The notes under the pieces were generated by a model. That model had not been told where the DNA came from. It saw only the letters and a list, made by a program, of their open reading frames with translations, and did not search any database. Of a stretch of DNA of 6,265 bases, positions 1 through 5,539 are shown one piece after another. Each line of letters starts with the position of its first letter. The first letter of the stretch is position 1. The position numbers and the translations under genes were made by a program. Origin of the DNA: Dehalobacter sp. CP (GTDB taxonomy: Bacteria > Bacillota_B > Desulfitobacteriia > Desulfitobacteriales > Syntrophobotulaceae). The DNA lies in the NCBI GenBank assembly GCA_009910795.1, contig VMEE01000013.1:1-6265 (forward strand), read 5' to 3'.

Positions 1-439
1 ATGGAGTAGTCTGCGTGACCTGGTTTGGCAAGCTTGTCGGAGCCATCTGTCCGCCTGTCATGCCATATATTGCATTATTTACGAATATTATTGTTATATT
101 CTCGCCTCTAGCTGCAGCATGGACTGTTTCTGCTGTTCCAATCGCAGCTAAATCACCATCACCTTGGTATGTGAATACAATATTAGTCGGAATAGCTCTT
201 TTTAATCCTGTTGCGACTGCCGGAGCCCTGCCATGCGGGGCTTGTACCATATCACATGCAAAAAAGTTATAGTTCATGACTGCACAGCCTACAGGAGCTA
301 CTCCTACAGTATGGCCTTCAATTCCAAGCTCATCTATTGTTTCTGCCACCAGCCTGTGTATTATTCCATGAGTGCATCCCGGGCAGTATGTAAAAGGTAC
401 ATCTAGGAGCGCTTTTGGTTTTTGAAATACTATAGCCAT
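1..439 (-). CDS. vorA: 2-oxoacid:ferredoxin oxidoreductase (VOR type), beta subunit, partial (N-terminal 146 residues)
   Basis: This is the thiamine-diphosphate-binding beta subunit of a heteromeric cytoplasmic 2-oxoacid:ferredoxin oxidoreductase, which converts a 2-oxoacid + CoA + oxidised ferredoxin to acyl-CoA + CO2 + reduced ferredoxin, reversibly. The frame is open from the ATG at 439-437 to the window edge, so the 3' end is missing. Visible motifs are CPGC at residues 19-22 and a further conserved Cys52 (VGC), which in this family help hold an Fe-S cluster; a fourth cysteine would lie in the missing part. The ThDP/Mg motif begins with GDGD at 93-96 and ends with NN at 121-122, followed by [13 protein letters not shown]. 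The start overlaps the alpha-subunit stop by one base (TAATG), with AGGAGG 9 nt upstream, so translation is probably coupled. The family is near certain. Branched-chain rather than 2-oxoglutarate specificity is inferred from the overall look and the neighbours. Subunit letters differ between naming schemes. Confidence 0.93.
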   Translation of the reverse strand, partial: MAIVFQKPKALLDVPFTYCPGCTHGIIHRLVAETIDELGIEGHTVGVAPVGCAVMNYNFFACDMVQAPHGRAPAVATGLKRAIPTNIVFTYQGDGDLAAIGTAETVHAAARGENITIIFVNNAIYGMTGGQMAPTSLPNQVTQTTP

Positions 440-1500
440 TATTTCATACCTCCTGTTATTTTCCTTATTTCAGTCAATACCTCTTCAGGAGAAGGTATTA
501 TACCTCCTGTCCTTCCATAAAAGGCTACAGGTCTTCTTCCGTTAACTGACAGTCTGACATCATCCACCATCTGTCCCATGCTCATTTCCACACATAAAAA
601 AGCTTTTGTATGAGGTATATGTTTTTCAATATACATGTCAGGATATGGCCATAAGGTCACAGGCCTGATTAGTCCTGCTTTTATTCCTTCTTTCCTTGCC
701 ATATTGACAGCGGTTCTGGAGATTCTGGAGGATGCCCCGTATGCCACGATAATTATATCTGCATCTTCAGTCATATATTCATCGGCTTTCTGCTCTTCCT
801 GTTTTATAGTCTCGTACTTTTTAAATCTTTCTTTTACAAGCGCTTCCAGTGACTGAGGTGTAAGATAAAGTGAGTTCACTACATTATGAGGTCTCTTATC
901 GCCATGACCGCATGCAGCCCATGGTTTTTCAACCTGTACTGATTCTACTGCTTGTTTTATTTCTACAGGTTCCATCATCTGGCCTAACATTCCATCAGAC
1001 AGTATCATAACTGGCATCCTGTATTTATCAGCATTGTCAAAAGCCAAAGTAACAAGATCCATCATTTCCTGAACAGTTGAAGGGGCATAAACCAAGAGAT
1101 GGAAATCACCATGACCAGTAGCTCTTGTTGCCTGCCAGTAATCAGCTTGTGAGGGCTGTATGCCGCCTAGTCCGGGTCCGCCTCTTTGAACATTTACAAT
1201 TACTGCAGGAAGATCGCTTCCGGCAATATATGAAATACCTTCGGATTTAAGGCTTATTCCTGGCGAAGATGAGGATGTCATAGCTCTTTTCCCGTCTGCC
1301 GATGCACCGAGCACCATATTTATTGCTGCAATTTCAGATTCAGCCTGCAAGTAAACACCTCCGATTTTCGGCATCTTTTTGGACATGTAAGCCGCTAATT
1401 CCGTCTGAGGGGTAATTGGGTAACCGAAGAAGTGCCTGCAACCTGCCATAACTGCTGCTTCAGCTAACGCCTCATTACCTTTCATTAATACTTTTGCCAT
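439..1500 (-). CDS. vorB: 2-oxoacid:ferredoxin oxidoreductase (VOR type), alpha subunit
   Basis: The 353-residue alpha subunit pairs with beta to form the ThDP active site. The N-terminal pyrimidine-binding domain carries YPITPQTE (27-34) and QAESEIAA (52-59); by family analogy one of its glutamates, probably Glu56, activates the cofactor. [10 protein letters not shown] (75-84) and [13 protein letters not shown] (106-118) are typical of this subunit. The C-terminal transketolase-like domain shows RPVTLWPYP (279-287) and [12 protein letters not shown] (304-315), the usual end of OFOR alpha chains. Length matches stand-alone alpha subunits of about 350-380 residues, with no pyruvate-oxidoreductase-style fusion. 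The start at 1500 is supported by AGGTAGGA 5 nt upstream, which overlaps the stop of the preceding ferredoxin gene. The sequence resembles proteins annotated as 3-methyl-2-oxobutanoate (2-oxoisovalerate) dehydrogenase VorB. 2-Oxoglutarate (KorA) or arylpyruvate (IorA-like) activity cannot be excluded by eye. Confidence 0.94.
   Translation of the reverse strand: MAKVLMKGNEALAEAAVMAGCRHFFGYPITPQTELAAYMSKKMPKIGGVYLQAESEIAAINMVLGASADGKRAMTSSSSPGISLKSEGISYIAGSDLPAVIVNVQRGGPGLGGIQPSQADYWQATRATGHGDFHLLVYAPSTVQEMMDLVTLAFDNADKYRMPVMILSDGMLGQMMEPVEIKQAVESVQVEKPWAACGHGDKRPHNVVNSLYLTPQSLEALVKERFKKYETIKQEEQKADEYMTEDADIIIVAYGASSRISRTAVNMARKEGIKAGLIRPVTLWPYPDMYIEKHIPHTKAFLCVEMSMGQMVDDVRLSVNGRRPVAFYGRTGGIIPSPEEVLTEIRKITGGMK
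449..454 (-). promoter_or_regulatory. ribosome binding site of the beta subunit, inside the alpha gene
   Basis: AGGAGG on the minus strand, 9 nt before the beta ATG, embedded in the last codons of the alpha gene (Gly-Gly-Met-Lys-stop). With the TAATG overlap it fixes the beta start and implies translational coupling of the two subunits. Confidence 0.85.
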
Positions 1501-1507
1501 AATTATC

Positions 1508-1714
1508 CTACCTTTCTACAATTATTGCCACATCAGGGCACATTATCGCACATGCTGCGCATCCGGTACATTTGGACTGGTCGACAAGCTCTGCAGGATG
1601 ATAACCCTTGCTGTTAATCTTGTCAGGCGACAGTACAAGGATTTTTTTCGGACAAGCGATAACGCACATCCCGCAGCCCTTGCATAAAGTCTCATTTACT
1701 ATTGCTCTTGCCAT
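1508..1714 (-). CDS. vorC: 2-oxoacid:ferredoxin oxidoreductase, ferredoxin-like delta subunit (two 4Fe-4S clusters)
   Basis: A 68-residue electron-transfer subunit that carries electrons from the alpha/beta active site to external ferredoxin. Two complete 4Fe-4S motifs are visible: CKGCGMCVIACP (Cys11, 14, 17, 21) and CTGCAACAIMCP (Cys49, 52, 55, 59). In bacterial ferredoxins the last cysteine of each motif ligates the other cluster. The frame can be extended upstream to an ATG at 1765, but that start lies inside the end of the NTPase gene and adds a 17-residue tail unlike ferredoxins. The ATG at 1714 has AAGGAGG about 10 nt upstream and begins MARAIVNE, a normal start for this subunit, so I chose it. 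The stop is 7 nt before the alpha start and carries part of its ribosome binding site. The symbol follows one of several naming schemes (also called delta, VorD or KorD). Confidence 0.92.
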   Translation of the reverse strand: MARAIVNETLCKGCGMCVIACPKKILVLSPDKINSKGYHPAELVDQSKCTGCAACAIMCPDVAIIVER

Positions 1715-1724
1715 ATATTTCCGT

Positions 1725-1731
1725 CCTCCTT
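1725..1731 (-). promoter_or_regulatory. ribosome binding site deciding the ferredoxin-subunit start
   Basis: AAGGAGG on the minus strand, 10 nt before the ATG at 1714. No comparable site precedes the upstream in-frame ATG at 1765, so this fixes the shorter 68-residue product. Confidence 0.8.
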
Positions 1732-1755
1732 CAAATTTCACACCCAATGTGGATT

Positions 1756-2436
1756 TTACTCCCATGGTGTTTTTACAAATACTTCAACAGGGTAAAGGTC
1801 CTCTGTAATATTTCCAAATGATCTTACATCTTCTTCTGTTAATATATTCTTAGGATATGTTGTGCACAAAATCTCCAAGCCTGAATTATCTGATACTTGT
1901 TTTGCATATTCAGATGATTCTATAATATCTTTTGCAACAGTATAACCTTTGAGATGAGAATTATTCACTATATATGTTGCTTTCAATCTGGAAGCAGTCT
2001 CAATTGAGCGGAGCATTCCGGTTGCATCCTCAATATTTCCTATCAATGCTCTGTTGCTGTTTATAACATAAAGCATATCATATTCTTTATACTTCATGTT
2101 TTTGAAGAACTGCCCCATCACAGTAGCACCTGCATCGTCTCCTCCCATATCAAATATGGAATAACCGTCTGTGTCAAATGCTGAAAATATAGCTGCCGGT
2201 ATTGCAGGAGCATCAAGGTTGGTGTTGGCATATACAGGTGATATTACTTTTATTCCTTTAGATTCAAGCATCGCGGTATGATCTGAGGAACGGAAATAGG
2301 GATTGACTATATCCATATCGGTTAGTGTGACAGCATCTCCATTCTTCTTTAAGTCTATGGCTAGATTTACAGAGAAATTTGTCTTTCCGCTTCCGTAATG
2401 CCCGCATATGATTATTATTTTTTTTAGTTTTTTCAT
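1756..2436 (-). CDS. P-loop NTPase (MinD/ParA/CobQ-like fold) leading the VOR operon, role unknown
   Basis: A 226-residue soluble protein that probably binds and hydrolyses ATP or GTP. After a lysine-rich start (MKKLKK) and a hydrophobic beta strand comes a Walker A loop, GHYGSGKT (12-19). TDMDIVNPYF (39-48) resembles the DxD switch region of MinD/Mrp-type proteins, and a Walker-B-like FDMGGDD spans 95-101. VVNN-type chemistry for base recognition may lie at IVNNSHLKG (156-164). The second position of the P loop is His, where ParA/MinD/Mrp proteins carry their signature lysine (KGGxGKT), so this is not a standard ParA. No CxxC motif is present, unlike ApbC/NBP35 Fe-S carriers. It is first in the operon, 41 nt before the ferredoxin subunit, which suggests a job in assembling, loading or controlling the oxidoreductase; that is inference. 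An in-frame TTG at 2451 is a less likely start: only about 10 nt from the predicted transcript start and without a ribosome site. The ATG at 2436 has only a weak one (AGG 4 nt upstream). Confidence 0.85.
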   Translation of the reverse strand: MKKLKKIIIICGHYGSGKTNFSVNLAIDLKKNGDAVTLTDMDIVNPYFRSSDHTAMLESKGIKVISPVYANTNLDAPAIPAAIFSAFDTDGYSIFDMGGDDAGATVMGQFFKNMKYKEYDMLYVINSNRALIGNIEDATGMLRSIETASRLKATYIVNNSHLKGYTVAKDIIESSEYAKQVSDNSGLEILCTTYPKNILTEEDVRSFGNITEDLYPVEVFVKTPWE

Positions 2437-2467
2437 CCAACCTGCACTCAAAAATTATTTATTCTGT

Positions 2468-2495
2468 AGTATATCACTAAATCATGCTAATTCAA
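2468..2495 (-). promoter_or_regulatory. sigma-A-type promoter of the NTPase-VOR operon
   Basis: On the minus strand TTGAAT (2495-2490) is followed after 16 nt by TATACT (2473-2468). TGA directly before the -10 box gives an extended -10 (TGnTATACT). The predicted transcript start near 2461 leaves a leader of about 25 nt before the NTPase ATG at 2436. Confidence 0.7.
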
Positions 2496-2533
2496 ACATA
2501 AAACTATGAAAAGAGAGCTGGATGCATTTTTTA

Positions 2534-2562
2534 TTGCGCTTAAAGGTATATAAATGTAGAAT
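2534..2562 (+). promoter_or_regulatory. sigma-A-type promoter of the regulator-acyl-CoA synthetase operon
   Basis: TTGCGC (2534-2539), a 17-nt spacer and TAGAAT (2557-2562), with a predicted start near 2569. It is back to back with the VOR promoter: the two -35 boxes are 38 bp apart (2496-2533). I saw no long inverted repeat in that gap, only the short CATA-4-TATG at 2497-2508. Confidence 0.65.
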
Positions 2563-2579
2563 ATATGTTAATTAAGAAC

Positions 2580-2584
2580 GGAGG
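2580..2584 (+). promoter_or_regulatory. ribosome binding site deciding the regulator start
   Basis: GGAGG 7 nt before the ATG at 2592. The upstream in-frame ATG at 2565 lies between the -10 box and the expected transcript start and has no such site. Confidence 0.85.
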
Positions 2585-2591
2585 ACTTATT

Positions 2592-3179
2592 ATGGAACCT
2601 AAAATATCCGAAATAGCCCAAAGAATCAGAACACTTAGGGAAATATTCGCATTCACAGTTGAGGATATGGCTATAGCTACAAATGTATCCATTGAAGAAT
2701 ATGTTAAGCTTGAAAGCGGCCAGCTGTCCGATTATTCATTTACTTTTTTGTACAGATGCGCAGAGAAATTTAATGTGGACATAGTGGAAATACTTACAGG
2801 TGAAAATCCACATCTTGCCCAGTACGCGATTATACGGCAGGGGAAAGGATTGCCAATAAAAAGAAGAGAACACTTCTCGTACAACCATCTTGCTCCGAAT
2901 TTCAAAAACAAGACTGCTGAACCTTTCTTGGTCAGAGCACCGTATAACGAGAAAGAGCATAATGAACCCATAAAGATGAACAAGCACGTAGGCCAGGAGT
3001 TTGACTATATTGTACAAGGTGCATTAAAGTTCAAACATGGAGACCACGAAGAAATGCTATATGCAGGAGACTCTGTTTACTACAATTCAGGAGTAGATCA
3101 CGGTATGATAGCAGCTTTAGGACAGGAATGTGTATTTCTTGCAATTGTAATGAAAGATATTAACAAGGAGCAGGCATGA
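2592..3179 (+). CDS. XRE-family helix-turn-helix transcriptional regulator with C-terminal cupin domain
   Basis: A 195-residue cytoplasmic DNA-binding protein. Residues about 7-68 form an XRE/Cro-type HTH: IAQRIRTLREIFAFTVEDMA, then the recognition region ATNVSIEEYVKLESGQ, then a closing helix before VDIVEILTGE. After a linker, residues about 110-190 form a small beta-barrel cupin with motif 1 around HVGQEFDYIVQG (132-143) and motif 2 around GDSVYYNSGVDHGM (159-172). His132, Glu136 and His170 could bind a metal, but the canonical HxH pair is not complete, so the pocket may instead bind an organic ligand. The frame is open from an ATG at 2565, but that codon lies between the -10 box and the expected transcript start. 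The ATG at 2592 has GGAGG 7 nt upstream and was chosen. It overlaps the acyl-CoA synthetase by 4 nt and is divergent from the NTPase-VOR operon, so it probably controls one or both arms, sensing an acid or acyl-CoA (inference). Confidence 0.9.
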   Translation: MEPKISEIAQRIRTLREIFAFTVEDMAIATNVSIEEYVKLESGQLSDYSFTFLYRCAEKFNVDIVEILTGENPHLAQYAIIRQGKGLPIKRREHFSYNHLAPNFKNKTAEPFLVRAPYNEKEHNEPIKMNKHVGQEFDYIVQGALKFKHGDHEEMLYAGDSVYYNSGVDHGMIAALGQECVFLAIVMKDINKEQA

Positions 3180-4819
3180 GGAATATTAATTTAAGATATG
3201 TTGATGAGACATATGATGATAACAATGTACTGACAAGCTACAGGCTTAAATATCCAGACAGCTATAATTTCGGATATGATGTGGTTGATGACATAGCGAT
3301 AAATGATCCGGGCAGAATAGCTCTGGTATGGTGTAATCCGAAAGGCGAAGAAAGAACATATACATTTTCTGATATTAAAAGACTTTCTGACAAGACTGCA
3401 AATTACTTAAGGTCTCTTGGAATTAATAAAGGCGATAAGGTAATTGTCATACTTAAGCGTCATTATCAGTTCTGGTATACCTCAGTAGCACTTCATAAAC
3501 TTGGAGCAGTTATGGTTCCGGTCACTTTTATGATTACAGCACATGATGCCCAGTATAGGATAAATGCTGCTTCAGTAAAAGCTGTCATATGTACAGCTGA
3601 AGGTCAGGCTGCCCAAGCTGTGGATGAAGCCATGGACAAATGTCCCAGTCTTGCCATTCGGACCATGGTGTATGGGCACAAAGAAGGATGGGATGATTTC
3701 GATAAAGGCGTTGAAGAAGCAGATGAATATCTGGAAAGAGTGGAAACGCATGTAAAAGAACCTCTATTAATGTATTTTTCATCAGGCACTTCAGGATATC
3801 CGAAAATGGTTCTGCATAATCATGCATACTCCTTAGCTCATCTTTTAACTGCAAAGCACTGGCACAAAGTTAATCCTGACGGATTGCATCTGACTATAGC
3901 GGATACAGGATGGGGAAAAGCCGTATGGGGCAAGCTATATGGACAGTGGCTGATGGAAGCAGGAGTTTTCGCATTTGATTATGATAAGTTCGATGCAGCG
4001 GAAATACTGTCACTTATACCAAAATACAAGATAACTACACTTTGCTGTCCTCCGACAATGTTTCGGTATTTTATAAAGGAAGGGCTGGAAAAATTCGATC
4101 TTTCCACTCTTACTCATGCTACGACAGCAGGTGAGGCTTTGAATCCTGATGTGTTTGAAACTTGGTACAAAGTAACAGGTTTAAAGCTTATGGAAGGATT
4201 CGGACAGACTGAAACCACACTGACTGTATGTAATCTTGTCAACATGGTTCCAAAGCCAGGGTCCATAGGAAAACCATCTCCTCAGTATGAAGTTGACCTT
4301 TTGGATTCTGAAGGTAATGTATGTCCTACAGGCGTGACAGGCGAGATATGCATAAATACCAGCACATACCCTGACGGACTCATGGACTGTTATTACCGAA
4401 ACAAGGAAATGACTGACTGTGCTATTTTTAACGGATATTATCACACAGGAGATACTGCATGGAAAGATGAGGACGGTTATTTATGGTATGTAGGCAGGAA
4501 TGATGATATTATTAAGTCATCAGGTTACAGAATAGGCCCATTTGAAATAGAAAGCGTTCTAAATAGCCATCCCAAAGTGTTAGAAAGCGCGGTTACTGGA
4601 GTTGCAGATGAGATAAGAGGACAGGTTGTAAAAGCAACAGTAGTGCTTGCAAAAGGCCAGAATCCTTCAGAAGAGCTTGTACAGGAGCTCCAGGATTTCG
4701 TCAAGCGTGAAACTGCACCATATAAGTACCCGAGAATTATTGAGTTTGTTGATCTGCTTCCAAAAACAATTAACGGGAAAATCCGAAGGGCTGCAATAAG
4801 ACAGCAGGATAATAAATAG
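3176..4819 (+). CDS. AMP-forming acyl-CoA synthetase, medium-chain (ACSM-like) type, probably for branched or aromatic acids
   Basis: A 547-residue adenylate-forming enzyme: carboxylic acid + ATP + CoA to acyl-CoA + AMP + PPi, in two steps via an acyl-adenylate. The large N-terminal domain has the phosphate loop SSGTSGYPKM (202-211), an ADTGWGKAVWGKLYG segment (242-256) typical of ACSM proteins, TAGEALNP (317-324), and the A5 motif GFGQTETT (341-348). HTGD (423-426) binds ATP ribose, and the hinge lies in GRNDDIIKSSGYRI (440-453). The small C-terminal domain ends with PKTINGKIRR, where Lys535 is the expected catalytic lysine and the usual acetylation target. The residue before QTET is Gly343, where acetyl-CoA synthetases have a tryptophan that closes the pocket, so a substrate larger than acetate is likely. 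It overlaps the regulator by ATGA, with AAGGAG 5 nt before the start. Beside VOR, isobutyrate, isovalerate, 2-methylbutyrate or phenylacetate are the best candidates (inference). Confidence 0.93.
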   Translation: MRNINLRYVDETYDDNNVLTSYRLKYPDSYNFGYDVVDDIAINDPGRIALVWCNPKGEERTYTFSDIKRLSDKTANYLRSLGINKGDKVIVILKRHYQFWYTSVALHKLGAVMVPVTFMITAHDAQYRINAASVKAVICTAEGQAAQAVDEAMDKCPSLAIRTMVYGHKEGWDDFDKGVEEADEYLERVETHVKEPLLMYFSSGTSGYPKMVLHNHAYSLAHLLTAKHWHKVNPDGLHLTIADTGWGKAVWGKLYGQWLMEAGVFAFDYDKFDAAEILSLIPKYKITTLCCPPTMFRYFIKEGLEKFDLSTLTHATTAGEALNPDVFETWYKVTGLKLMEGFGQTETTLTVCNLVNMVPKPGSIGKPSPQYEVDLLDSEGNVCPTGVTGEICINTSTYPDGLMDCYYRNKEMTDCAIFNGYYHTGDTAWKDEDGYLWYVGRNDDIIKSSGYRIGPFEIESVLNSHPKVLESAVTGVADEIRGQVVKATVVLAKGQNPSEELVQELQDFVKRETAPYKYPRIIEFVDLLPKTINGKIRRAAIRQQDNK

Positions 4820-4820
4820 A

Positions 4821-4855
4821 AAAATATGATATTTTACGTGAAAAATATATTTTTT
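4821..4855 (+). repeat. two adjacent AT-only palindromes after the acyl-CoA synthetase gene
   Basis: AAAATAT-G-ATATTTT (4821-4835) and AAAAATATATTTTT (4841-4854) are both perfect palindromes apart from the first one's central base, separated by ACGTG and beginning 1 nt after the stop codon. They could form weak hairpins ending in a T run (a poor, GC-free terminator), or be a binding site. No conventional terminator for this operon is visible. Confidence 0.5.
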
Positions 4856-4867
4856 GATTGAATACTG

Positions 4868-4894
4868 TTGTTTAGGAGATTTTTTTAATATAAT
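4868..4894 (+). promoter_or_regulatory. promoter of the lipoprotein gene
   Basis: A consensus -10 TATAAT (4889-4894) lies after a T tract. The best -35 is TTGTTT (4868-4873) at a short 15-nt spacing; TGTTGT (4866-4871) at 17 nt is the weaker alternative. A start near 4901 gives a leader of about 50 nt. The -10 box is convincing and the -35 is not. Confidence 0.55.
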
Positions 4895-4950
4895 ATAAGG
4901 TAAGCAATTTTATATTGTAAAAAGCTTAATTTAAATAAAGGGAGTCAGAA

Positions 4951-5421
4951 ATGAAGAAAAACCGAGTAGTAAAAATTTTAACATTGGTGTTAGCGATTGT
5001 ATTAGTGCTTTCATTAGCAGGTTGCGGACCAAAGGGTAAAGTAAAGGATGTAGTGGAACTTTTTGTTGAAAGGGCAAATGCTTTGGATTATCAGGGCATG
5101 TTTGACATTATGTCATCTGAATCAATAAAAGAGATAAGAGGAAATAAATCCATTGCGGATTTTCTTGCTGAAAAGTCATCAGAAGAAATAGCAGCAGCAA
5201 TTGTAAAACAGATACTTCCAGTATCAGTAAGTGATCCTGTAAAATTTCTGCAGACACTCACTTTTGATTATGAAGGCGCAGACATAAGAGAAGATTTTTC
5301 TTCCATATATGCTGTAGTAACTTATGAGTCAGACGGACAGACAGTTACAAAGGATGCAGTCTTCAATATGCTTAGGAAGAATGTATCAGAACCCTGGACA
5401 TTGAGGGATATCGCACTGTAA
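4951..5421 (+). CDS. small lipoprotein of unknown function
   Basis: A 156-residue exported lipoprotein. The start MKKNRVVK is positively charged, residues 9-22 form a hydrophobic core, and LAGC (22-25) is a lipobox, so signal peptidase II should cut before Cys25 and leave the protein anchored to the outer face of the membrane. The mature part begins with an amphipathic helix (VKDVVELFVERANALDYQGM) and ends with predicted strands (SIYAVVTYESDG, DAVFNMLRKN, WTLRDIAL). That order is reminiscent of NTF2-like/DUF4878-type lipoproteins, but I cannot confirm the family. GGGAG lies 6 nt before the ATG. It has its own promoter and terminator, so it is transcribed alone and its position says nothing firm about its role. 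The coding call is sure; the function is unknown. Confidence 0.87.
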   Translation: MKKNRVVKILTLVLAIVLVLSLAGCGPKGKVKDVVELFVERANALDYQGMFDIMSSESIKEIRGNKSIADFLAEKSSEEIAAAIVKQILPVSVSDPVKFLQTLTFDYEGADIREDFSSIYAVVTYESDGQTVTKDAVFNMLRKNVSEPWTLRDIAL

Positions 5422-5461
5422 GACGTACAGTACATTAGTATCTGTATAAAGAAAAAATAAG

Positions 5462-5488
5462 AGGAAGGCCTGGTGCTTTCCTTTTTTT
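5462..5488 (+). terminator. intrinsic terminator of the lipoprotein gene
   Basis: The stem AGGAAGGC (5462-5469) pairs with GCTTTCCT (5475-5482), with one G-U pair and a 5-nt loop CTGGT, and continues into a run of seven T (5482-5488). It is 40 nt after the lipoprotein stop. Confidence 0.88.
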
Positions 5489-5489
5489 A

Positions 5490-5518
5490 TGGAAAGAAAA
5501 CACATCATTTGGTATACT
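5490..5518 (+). promoter_or_regulatory. promoter of thpR
   Basis: TGGAAA (5490-5495, 4 of 6 to TTGACA), 17 nt, then TATACT (5513-5518) preceded by TGG, an extended -10. The predicted start is near 5525, right at the ribosome binding site. The promoter begins 2 nt after the upstream terminator's T run. Confidence 0.65.
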
Positions 5519-5525
5519 GATATTC

Positions 5526-5531
5526 AAGGAG
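5526..5531 (+). promoter_or_regulatory. ribosome binding site deciding the thpR start
   Basis: AAGGAG 8 nt before the ATG at 5540. Together with the promoter at 5490-5518 it rules out the upstream in-frame ATG at 5489. Another ATG at 5535 is out of frame and closes after two codons. Confidence 0.85.
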
Positions 5532-5539
5532 CGTATGAT

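Noticed and set aside
15..272. Plus-strand open frame opposite the VOR beta subunit
   Set aside because: It mirrors a clearly coding minus-strand frame and has no recognisable domain or ribosome site.
1..1714. Calling the oxidoreductase a 2-oxoglutarate (KOR) or pyruvate (POR) enzyme
   Set aside because: Stand-alone subunits and the overall sequence look VOR-like, and an acyl-CoA ligase for larger acids is adjacent. KOR cannot be fully excluded without a phylogeny, but pyruvate seems unlikely.
1508..1765. Longer 85-residue version of the ferredoxin subunit starting at 1765
   Set aside because: The start lies inside the NTPase coding end, has no good ribosome site and adds a non-ferredoxin tail; the ATG at 1714 has AAGGAGG.
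1756..2436. Reading the NTPase as a chromosome-partition ParA
   Set aside because: No ParB or parS neighbour, no signature lysine in the P loop, and it sits in a metabolic operon.
1756..2451. TTG start at 2451 for the NTPase
   Set aside because: About 10 nt from the predicted transcript start, no ribosome site, and the five extra residues are not family-like. The ATG at 2436 is better despite its weak ribosome site.
2565..3179. ATG at 2565 as the regulator start
   Set aside because: It lies between the -10 box and the expected transcript start; GGAGG points to 2592.
4181..4444. Minus-strand open frame inside the acyl-CoA synthetase gene
   Set aside because: Antisense shadow of a fully motif-supported gene; no start signal or family resemblance.
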